Positions 1-5,848 of a stretch of 20,501 bases of DNA are shown one piece after another (position 1 is the stretch's first letter; each line of letters starts with the position of its first letter). A program made the position numbers and the translations under genes. Below the pieces are notes generated by a model. It had not been told where the DNA came from, made no database searches, and saw only the letters and a list, made by a program, of their open reading frames with translations. Where the stretch lies: contig JAZNIK010000057.1 in NCBI GenBank assembly GCA_045577495.1, forward strand, positions 1 through 20,501, written 5' to 3'. Source of the DNA: UMGS1279 sp045577495. GTDB lineage: Bacteria; Bacillota; Clostridia; Oscillospirales; Acutalibacteraceae.

Positions 1-874
1 AAAAAACAAGAGTTAATATTGAGGGCTTAAGTGTTGATGCGGCTTGTTTTACTTGACAAATTGTTGATAAACCGCCAAATGAAAGTAAAAACGCTATTAT
101 ATAAAATGGTGCTCCTATTTTGCAAATTTCAACTGAGCCAAAGCTTATTTCTAAAAGTGCGGTAATGTATGCATATAAAATGCTATGAGTTATAACTTTT
201 TTTAGCATAGCACTAAGCGAAGAAAAAAACACAACCCAACCGCAGATATAAATCATAGTTTTAGATGCATCTGTAACGCTTTCTACAAAGGCATCGGATA
301 GTGAATTTTTAATATGTGGTTTGTTTGGGGGATTTGTGTTTTGCTTTTTATATTTAAATCGGTTTAAAAACAACAGAAAAAAACAAGCCACTATATTTGC
401 AACAAAAAGAAGAACACCAATTTGCTTACTACCTAATAAACTATAACCAATAACAGAAATATAAAAAGAAGGGCTTGGATTAACGCATATTTTCAAAAGA
501 TTTTTTGCGTTTTGTTTCGAGATTTCTTTTGTTTTATAAAGTTCGTTTATCATTTTTGCGCCTATTGGATAACCGCCTAAAAGTGATAATAAAACAGTAG
601 TGAAATATTTTCCGCTTATTTTAAAAACTTTAACAGAAATTGGTTCAAATAATTTGCCTACTATACTAATACCACCGCTTTTTTGAAAAAACAATGATAT
701 AACAGTAAAGGGAAATAGGGCGGGAATAATAACGGATGAGCAAATTTTTAGCCCTTCAAACGCGCCTTTTGAAGCAACAGATGGATTGCATAATATCGCG
801 GTTGCCGCCGTTACAAATAGCGTTAAGGCATATAATTTAGAATTGTTAAAAAACGAATATTCAGTTTTTTGCAT
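1..874 (-). CDS. ylbJ: Sporulation integral membrane protein YlbJ-like (3' end outside the window)
   Basis: Translating the minus strand from the ATG at 874 gives 291 open codons with no stop before the window edge, so the C-terminus is missing; YlbJ proteins are usually about 400 residues. The N-terminus MQKTEYSFFNNSKLYALTLF is followed by a string of hydrophobic helices. Recognisable stretches are GAFEGLKICSSVIIPALFPF, then LLGGYPIGAKMINELY, NPSPSFYI, and near the window edge FGGLSTICQVKQAAS. The GGYPxGA and GGLSxxxQV patterns are typical of the YlbJ/nucleoside-recognition-like membrane family. In Bacillus subtilis ylbJ is a sigma-E gene of the mother cell needed for spore cortex formation; that is family knowledge. 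The ribosome-binding site is GAGGGTG just upstream of the ATG. The gene is divergent from yqfC across an 81-nt gap. Transported substrate is unknown. Confidence 0.85.
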   Translation of the reverse strand, partial: MQKTEYSFFNNSKLYALTLFVTAATAILCNPSVASKGAFEGLKICSSVIIPALFPFTVISLFFQKSGGISIVGKLFEPISVKVFKISGKYFTTVLLSLLGGYPIGAKMINELYKTKEISKQNAKNLLKICVNPSPSFYISVIGYSLLGSKQIGVLLFVANIVACFFLLFLNRFKYKKQNTNPPNKPHIKNSLSDAFVESVTDASKTMIYICGWVVFFSSLSAMLKKVITHSILYAYITALLEISFGSVEICKIGAPFYIIAFLLSFGGLSTICQVKQAASTLKPSILTLVF

Positions 875-955
875 ATCCACACCCTCGAATGTATTTTTAT
901 TAAATTATATTCATAAGTTATAACATAATATTATATTTTAAAGGGAGAAAATTAT

Positions 956-1252
956 ATGTCTAAAAAAATACGGCTTGGCAAAAAAAGGGCGTCGGCAAAA
1001 TTAGACCTTTTAGGTAAAACTATAGATTTCCCATGTGATCCGCTAGGCAAATCGGCGCACATAACCTTAATAGCAGACAAAGAGGCGGTTATTGATGGTT
1101 GTTACGGAATTATTGAGTACTCAGAGATGTTAATAAAGGTAAATATCGGCAATCGTATTTTAGTTATAACAGGAGTGGATTTTGATATCTCAGATTATTC
1201 TGCAACCTCTTTAACCGTTAGAGGCACTATAAAAAGTTTGGAATATTGTTAG
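956..1252 (+). CDS. yqfC: Sporulation protein YqfC (YabP/YqfC family)
   Basis: A 98-residue protein with the YabP/YqfC family layout: a basic N-terminus (MSKKIRLGKKRAS), a DPLGKSAHITLIADKEAVIDG segment, the family hallmark GIIEYSEMLIKVNIGNRILVITG, and a C-terminal ITGVDFDISDYSATSLTVRG segment ending in IKSLEYC. Members are about 90-100 residues, so this one is full length. The ATG at 956 has AAGGGAG at 941-947, eight bases upstream. It ends at 1252, nine bases before yqfD, and the two are presumably cotranscribed. In B. subtilis yqfC and yqfD are sigma-E genes expressed in the mother cell; the biochemical role is unknown. Upstream are weak sigma-E-like boxes (CATAATAT at 924-931, or GTATTTT near 891 with CATAAGTT at 912-919), but neither has both a good match and good spacing, so I do not call a promoter. 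Confidence 0.88.
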   Translation: MSKKIRLGKKRASAKLDLLGKTIDFPCDPLGKSAHITLIADKEAVIDGCYGIIEYSEMLIKVNIGNRILVITGVDFDISDYSATSLTVRGTIKSLEYC

Positions 1253-1261
1253 GAGAGCCGT

Positions 1262-2437
1262 ATGTTAGTATTTTTGTATCGTTTGGTTTGTGGCTATTTG
1301 TATGTGCGCGTAACATCAAATCATCCCGAAAAACTTTTAAATTTGTGCGCCGCAAAGGGAATAAATATTTGGCGTGTGCTACTTAAAAAGGATAAACTGT
1401 ATTTTAAAATTGGTATAGCATCTTTTAAAAGGTTAAGAATATATAAAAGAAACATTTCTGCAAAGGTTCACATTACCAAAAAGGTTGGACTTCCGTTTTT
1501 TATAGCAAAAAATAAAAAAAGATATGGAATAGCGGTTGGGATTGCTTTAATGTTTTTGATGCTAAATTTTATGTCAGGTTTTGTTTGGAACATCTGCATT
1601 AGTGGGAACACATCGGTAAGCAGCCTAGAAATTTTAAATTCACTTAAAGAAATTGGGATATATGAGGGAGTAAAAATATCAGATATTGACCCCGAAACAA
1701 AAAGAAACGAGTTATTGATTTGTCAAAAGCAGCTTTCTTGGGCGGCGATAAATATTGAGGGTTCTAAGCTTACTGTTGATGTTGTTGAAACCCAAAAAAG
1801 TGATGATAAAGATACCCAACCATCAAATCTTAAAGCATCTGAAGAGGGGATTGTTAAAAGGGTTGAAGTAAAAAGCGGTGTGTTAAATGTAAAACCGGGC
1901 GATGCAGTGGAAAATGGTCAACTTTTGGTTTCGGGAATAAATGAATATGAAGATAAAACAAGCAGTTTTACAAGGTCGATTGGCAAAATATATGTTGAAA
2001 CAGAGAAAGAATTTTTAGTTTCACAAAAGCTCGAGATTACAGAATATTTAAAAACAAATAAAATAGAAAAACGTTCTGTTTTAAGCTTTTTTGGGGTAAA
2101 TTTGCCGCTTTTCTTTGGGGAGATAACAGGCTACTATGAAACAAATAATATTGAAACAAATATTTCCTCGGGTAGTTCGTATATCCCTGTAAAAATAATA
2201 AACAGAAATTTTTATAAACTTAAAAAAACAAAATATAAATTAAGTGAGAAAAATGCTAACAAAAGGGCTATGAAAATTTTGGAAAACAAAATCAAAAATT
2301 ACCTTGGTGATGGTGAAATAATCAAGAGAAATGACGAATGTTATTTAAAAAACAACGAATTGTTTATAAAATGTAAAATCAGGTGCATAAAAGATGTCGC
2401 ATTAGAAGAAAAAATGCGGCTTGATACTAGAAATTAG
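1262..2437 (+). CDS. yqfD: Sporulation protein YqfD
   Basis: 391 residues, close to the usual length of about 400. There is a basic N-terminal cytoplasmic part of roughly 90 residues. One clear membrane helix follows near residues 84-108 (YGIAVGIALMFLMLNFMSGF). Next comes VWNICISGNTSVSSLEILNS and LKEIGIYEGVKISDID, which resembles a POTRA/FtsQ-like domain on the far side of the membrane. A glycine-containing beta-rich segment around residues 190-220 (GIVKRVEVKSGVLNVKPGDA) looks like a barrel-sandwich-type domain. This is the YqfD architecture, and position directly after yqfC supports it. The ATG at 1262 has AGGAGA at 1251-1256, overlapping the yqfC stop. Family members are sporulation proteins made in the mother cell; molecular function is not established. 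The C-terminus is lysine-rich. Confidence 0.9.
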   Translation: MLVFLYRLVCGYLYVRVTSNHPEKLLNLCAAKGINIWRVLLKKDKLYFKIGIASFKRLRIYKRNISAKVHITKKVGLPFFIAKNKKRYGIAVGIALMFLMLNFMSGFVWNICISGNTSVSSLEILNSLKEIGIYEGVKISDIDPETKRNELLICQKQLSWAAINIEGSKLTVDVVETQKSDDKDTQPSNLKASEEGIVKRVEVKSGVLNVKPGDAVENGQLLVSGINEYEDKTSSFTRSIGKIYVETEKEFLVSQKLEITEYLKTNKIEKRSVLSFFGVNLPLFFGEITGYYETNNIETNISSGSSYIPVKIINRNFYKLKKTKYKLSEKNANKRAMKILENKIKNYLGDGEIIKRNDECYLKNNELFIKCKIRCIKDVALEEKMRLDTRN

Positions 2438-2456
2438 TATAAAAATATGTTATGAT
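2428..2456 (+). promoter_or_regulatory. Candidate sigma-A promoter for phoH
   Basis: TAGAAA at 2428-2433, a 17-base spacer, and TATGAT at 2451-2456 preceded by TG at 2448-2449, making an extended -10. It overlaps the last codons of yqfD. It would start transcription near 2463, leaving a leader of about 26 nt that contains AGGAGGG. This would uncouple vegetative phoH-ybeY-era expression from sporulation-specific yqfCD. Sequence match only. Confidence 0.45.
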
Positions 2457-2488
2457 ATTACTGTAGCTGAATATTCAGGAGGGTTTAA

Positions 2489-3463
2489 ATGTTTGAGCAG
2501 TCTGTTAGCATTGATAGAATAGAGCATATTGTAAATTTGTTTGGCAATTTTGATGAGAATATTCATCAAATTGAAAAGGAATATTCTGTTAGTGTTTCCA
2601 CCCACTCCAGCGAGATTAAGGTGCGTGGCGAAACTGATAATGTTATGCTTGCAATTCGTGCAATCAACGGTCTTTTGACACTTTTGGATAAGGGCGAGAT
2701 TATAACAGAGCAGAGCCTACATTATGTTTTTTCATTGGTTAGAGAAAATAATGATGAAAAATTATCTCTTTTAACAGATTCAGACTGTGTTTGCATAACC
2801 GCCAAGGGAAAGCCGATAAAACCAAAAACACTAGGTCAGCGTAAATATTTAGAGGCAATTTCATCAAATACAATTACGGTAGGTGTTGGTCCAGCGGGAA
2901 CGGGTAAAACCTATCTTGCGGTGGCTCAGGCGGTAAAGGCATTTAGAGCAAAACAGGTTAGCCGAATAATTTTAACTCGCCCCGCGGTTGAGGCGGGTGA
3001 AAAATTAGGCTTTTTACCCGGCGATTTGCAACAAAAGGTAGACCCATATTTAAGACCGCTTTATGATGCTCTTTTTGATATGCTTGGTGCAGAAGCGTTT
3101 ACACGCTATCAAGAACGTGGCGATATTGAGGTTGCGCCTTTGGCTTATATGCGTGGTCGTACTCTTGATGATAGCTTTATTATTTTGGATGAGGCTCAAA
3201 ACACAAGTTGTGAGCAAATGAAAATGTTTTTAACCCGTTTAGGCTTTAATTCAAAGGCGGTTGTTACGGGTGATATAACACAGATTGATTTGCCCGACGG
3301 CAAAAAATCAGGACTAAAGGATATTATGACGATTCTAAAGGGCGTTGATGATATTTCAATAATCAAGCTAAGCGGTAAGGACGTTGTCCGCCACAAACTT
3401 GTTATGGAGATTATTAAGGCTTATGAACGTCATGAAGAAAACAGGAGGAAACAAAGTAAATGA
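2489..3463 (+). CDS. phoH: PhoH family P-loop ATPase
   Basis: 324 residues, the normal length for bacterial PhoH. The N-terminal 100 or so residues form a KH-like region (for example SSEIKVRGETDNVMLAIRAI). The ATPase domain has Walker A GPAGTGKT at residues 134-141, the family stretch RPAVEAGEKLGFLPGDLQQK (about 165-184), YLRPLYDAL, and Walker B FIILDEAQN with acidic pair D234/E235. It ends with TGDITQIDLP and GLKDI. PhoH proteins are cytoplasmic ATPases or helicase-like proteins linked to RNA metabolism; the link with ybeY is a long-conserved neighbourhood. The start ATG at 2489 has AGGAGGG at 2477-2483. Its TGA stop overlaps the ybeY ATG by 4 nt, suggesting translational coupling. In B. subtilis pgpH lies between phoH and ybeY; it is absent here. 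Confidence 0.95.
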   Translation: MFEQSVSIDRIEHIVNLFGNFDENIHQIEKEYSVSVSTHSSEIKVRGETDNVMLAIRAINGLLTLLDKGEIITEQSLHYVFSLVRENNDEKLSLLTDSDCVCITAKGKPIKPKTLGQRKYLEAISSNTITVGVGPAGTGKTYLAVAQAVKAFRAKQVSRIILTRPAVEAGEKLGFLPGDLQQKVDPYLRPLYDALFDMLGAEAFTRYQERGDIEVAPLAYMRGRTLDDSFIILDEAQNTSCEQMKMFLTRLGFNSKAVVTGDITQIDLPDGKKSGLKDIMTILKGVDDISIIKLSGKDVVRHKLVMEIIKAYERHEENRRKQSK

Positions 3464-3957
3464 AAACAAAGGTAATTATCACAGAAAAACAAAATAATAT
3501 TAAACTGCCATCAGGCATTCGACTTCTTGTAAGACGTGCTTGTAATGCTGTTTTAGTTACAGAAGACTTTAAAGATTCGGCAGAAGTTAATGTAACCTTT
3601 GTTGATGATGAAGAAATTAAAATCCTCAATACAGAGCACAGAAAAATCGAGAGCGCTACCGATGTTCTTTCCTTTCCTCTTGGTGAAAATGGTGTATATG
3701 ATGTAAACCCCGAAAATGGCGCCAAAATGCTTGGTGATATAGTTATATCTGCAGAACACGCTGTAAAACAGGCGGATAGTTACGGTCACACTCTGCAAAG
3801 AGAAATTGCTTTTTTAACGGTTCATTCAATGCTTCACCTGTTGGGATATGACCATGTAAACGGTGGTTTGGAGCAGATGAAAATGCGTGAAAAAGAAGAG
3901 CTTGTTTTGGCTAAACTCGGTGTTCTGCGTGATACCGAGGATACATATGAAGAATAA
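3460..3957 (+). CDS. ybeY: Endoribonuclease YbeY (16S rRNA maturation)
   Basis: 165 residues, as expected for YbeY. The zinc site H-x3-H-x5-H is present as HSMLHLLGYDH, with H122, H126 and H132. The common glycine after the first histidine is serine here, which leaves the metal ligands intact. Upstream are the family stretches VNVTFVDDEEIKILN and ATDVLSFPLGE, and LGDIVISAE around residues 91-99. YbeY is a metal-dependent single-strand endoribonuclease involved in 16S rRNA 3'-end processing and ribosome quality control. The start overlaps the phoH stop by 4 nt (ATGA), with AGGAGG in the phoH tail as ribosome-binding site. Its end overlaps the preferred era start by 11 nt, consistent with one transcript. 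YbeY and Era both act on the 16S rRNA 3' region, so the pairing is functional as well as positional. Confidence 0.95.
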   Translation: MKTKVIITEKQNNIKLPSGIRLLVRRACNAVLVTEDFKDSAEVNVTFVDDEEIKILNTEHRKIESATDVLSFPLGENGVYDVNPENGAKMLGDIVISAEHAVKQADSYGHTLQREIAFLTVHSMLHLLGYDHVNGGLEQMKMREKEELVLAKLGVLRDTEDTYEE

Positions 3958-4906
3958 AAAATATAGAGGTAATAACTTGAAAAAAGATACAAAATCGGCT
4001 TTTATAGCCGTTGTAGGAAGACCAAATGTTGGCAAATCATCACTCGTAAACAAAATGGTTGGCCAAAAGGTAGCAATAGTTTCGGATAAGCCGCAAACCA
4101 CCCGTACTCGTATAATGGGTGTGCATAATATTGATGAAAAACAAATAGTTTTTGTTGATACCCCAGGTTTTCATAAACCGAGAAATATGCTTGATAAATA
4201 TATGACCAAGGCGGCGCAAACTGGACTTAGCGATGTTGAGGCGGCAATTTTGGTTGTTGAGGCGGCGCCTAAGTTTAAGTTTGCCCCCGAAAATCTACCG
4301 CCCGCAGAGGTTGAACTGATTAGCGAAATTAAAAAGCGTAAGCTACCCGCAGTTTTAGCAGTAAATAAAATCGATTTGCTAGAAAAGAAGGACGAGCTTC
4401 TTTTAATGATTTCTGCCTATGCAAAGGCTTATGATTTTGCAGCAGTTGTTCCAATTTCGGCAAAAAGCGGCGATGGTGTTGATGCGGTTTTATCAGAACT
4501 TTATGGTTTTTGCATCCCGTCGGTGCATTTTTTCGATGAGGATACTGTTACCGACCAACCTGATAAGGTTATGATTGCCGAAATCATTAGAGAAAAAATT
4601 CTCCGCACACTAAGTGATGAAATTCCACACGGTACGGCGGTTGATATTGAGCAGTTTTATGAGCGCGATAATAGTGCGGGTGAGCCGATTTTAGAGGTTG
4701 GTGCAACCATCTACTGCGAAAAGGATAGCCATAAAGGTATTTTAATTGGCAAAGGCGGTTCAATGCTCAAAAAAATCGGCAGTATGGCTCGTAAGGATAT
4801 CGAGGAATTTTTTGGTTGCCGAACATCCCTTAAACTTTGGGTAAAGGTTAAAGAGGATTGGCGCAATAGGGGAGGTATTATTCATTCCCTCGGTCTTGAC
4901 CAATAA
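3947..4906 (+). CDS. era: GTPase Era
   Basis: A GTPase that binds 16S rRNA and helps 30S subunit maturation. The GTP-binding domain shows the G1 loop GRPNVGKS (residues 24-31 in this reading), SDKPQTTRTRIMG, the G3 motif DTPGFHKP, the G4 motif NKID, and G5-like ISAKSG. The C-terminal KH domain has GILIGKGGSMLKKIGSMAR followed by LWVKVKEDWRN. The start is uncertain. ATG at 3947 (GAGG at 3937-3940) gives 319 residues. TTG at 3977 (GAGGT at 3966-3970) gives 309 residues and matches the short N-terminus seen in most Era proteins. I list the ATG because TTG is a rarer start, but the TTG is a serious rival. The longer open frame upstream of 3947 lies inside ybeY and is not expected to be used. Confidence 0.93.
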   Translation: MKNKKYRGNNLKKDTKSAFIAVVGRPNVGKSSLVNKMVGQKVAIVSDKPQTTRTRIMGVHNIDEKQIVFVDTPGFHKPRNMLDKYMTKAAQTGLSDVEAAILVVEAAPKFKFAPENLPPAEVELISEIKKRKLPAVLAVNKIDLLEKKDELLLMISAYAKAYDFAAVVPISAKSGDGVDAVLSELYGFCIPSVHFFDEDTVTDQPDKVMIAEIIREKILRTLSDEIPHGTAVDIEQFYERDNSAGEPILEVGATIYCEKDSHKGILIGKGGSMLKKIGSMARKDIEEFFGCRTSLKLWVKVKEDWRNRGGIIHSLGLDQ

Positions 4907-4949
4907 AAATTAGTTAAAAACAATTCATAATTTTTCCGCTTATAGCGTA

Positions 4950-4978
4950 TTCACTTTTGCTAAAAATATTTTTATAAA
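4950..4978 (+). promoter_or_regulatory. Weak candidate promoter or hairpin ahead of yqzL-recO
   Basis: TTCACT at 4950-4955, a 17-base spacer, and TATAAA at 4973-4978 match a sigma-A promoter loosely. The same bases can fold: CTTTTGCT (4954-4961) pairs with AGCAAAGG (4979-4986) with one G-U pair, and AAAAA/TTTTT can pair within the loop. That would cover part of the yqzL ribosome-binding site AAAGGGG. The two readings compete and I cannot decide between them. Confidence 0.3.
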
Positions 4979-4996
4979 AGCAAAGGGGATACAAAA

Positions 4997-5149
4997 ATGA
5001 ACGATAATGATAAGTGGAATGAATTTTTAAAAAACGGTTCGGTTTTAGCATATTTATCATATGCGGCAGATAAAAAAAGTCAGGAGGACCAAAAGAAAAA
5101 TGAAAATACAAACTCCGGGACTTATTATCAAGGAAACCAATATAGGTGA
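4997..5149 (+). CDS. yqzL: YqzL-like small protein between era and recO
   Basis: A 50-codon gene in a different frame from recO. The ATG at 4997 is preceded by AAAGGGG at 4983-4989. The N-terminal half reads MNDNDKWNEFLKNGSVLAYL, then SYAADKK, which fits the YqzL pattern: W, two or three residues, F, a short spacer, G, a hydrophobic pair, then YL and Y. In Bacilli yqzL also sits between era and recO, so position and motif agree. The C-terminal 20 residues are polar and look poorly constrained. That part overlaps recO: yqzL stops at 5149 and recO starts at 5100, a 50-nt overlap that would place the recO ribosome-binding site inside this gene. Function is unknown for the whole family. A shorter protein ending earlier is impossible without a frameshift. 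Moderate confidence because the protein is tiny. Confidence 0.7.
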   Translation: MNDNDKWNEFLKNGSVLAYLSYAADKKSQEDQKKNENTNSGTYYQGNQYR

Positions 5150-5837
5150 AAATGATAAACTGCTTGTTATTCTAACCCACGAGCACGGAATTATAAGGGC
5201 GTTTGCAGATGGTGTGCGGCGAATGAAATCTAAAAACTCTGCCGCCACATCCTTGCTTTGTTATTCAAACTTTACCTTGTATCAAAACAAGGATACATAT
5301 AAGGTAATCGATTCATCACCCATTGAACTGTTTTTTGATTTGAGATATAATTTAGAGGCGCTTTCTTTGGCACAGTATTTTTGTGAAATGGCTTTAAAAC
5401 TCACCCCAGAGGAGTTTGAGGCAACAGATATATTACGGCTTGTTTTAAATTCTATGTTTTTTTTAACAAAAGGAACAAAACCAATAGAACTAATTAAAGC
5501 CGTTACCGAGCTTAAAATGATTTCTTTGGCGGGTTTTATGCCCGATTTAACAGGTTGTGAAAACTGCGCGGAGAATAGTAATTTACCCTATTTTTCTCTT
5601 GAGGAGGGCAACCTAATTTGTCCTAATTGCGCAAAGCCATCAAAAAATGTAGCAACCTTAAATACTACATTGTTAGCGGCGATGCGGCATATAGTTTATT
5701 CGCCCTTCGATAAAATTTATAGCTTTGAAATACCCGATGATGATATGAAAATTTTATCCTCTATTACCGAGAGGTATGTTAGTATTCAAAGTGAGCATCA
5801 TTATAAAACGCTTGATTTTTATTTATCATTAAAGTAG
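5100..5837 (+). CDS. recO: DNA repair protein RecO
   Basis: 245 residues, the usual RecO length. The N-terminal OB-fold begins QTPGLIIKETNIGENDKLLV and contains GIIRAFADGVRRMKSKNSA. A four-cysteine zinc site is present: C153-x2-C156 and C174-x2-C177 (GCENCAE and LICPNCA). RecO binds single-stranded DNA and works with RecR to load RecA at gaps. The start is the ATG at 5100, with AGGAGGA at 5082-5088 at normal spacing. An upstream in-frame ATG at 5061 would add 13 basic residues (MRQIKKVRRTKRK) not seen in RecO, would place that ribosome-binding site inside the gene, and lacks a site of its own, so it is rejected. It overlaps yqzL by 50 nt in another frame and ends 11 nt before mutS2. Confidence 0.93.
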   Translation: MKIQTPGLIIKETNIGENDKLLVILTHEHGIIRAFADGVRRMKSKNSAATSLLCYSNFTLYQNKDTYKVIDSSPIELFFDLRYNLEALSLAQYFCEMALKLTPEEFEATDILRLVLNSMFFLTKGTKPIELIKAVTELKMISLAGFMPDLTGCENCAENSNLPYFSLEEGNLICPNCAKPSKNVATLNTTLLAAMRHIVYSPFDKIYSFEIPDDDMKILSSITERYVSIQSEHHYKTLDFYLSLK

Positions 5838-5848
5838 GATGCGTGTAT

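Noticed and set aside
5061..5099. Longer RecO N-terminus from an ATG at 5061
   Set aside because: The extra 13 residues are basic and not RecO-like, and the AGGAGGA site for the ATG at 5100 would then be inside the gene.
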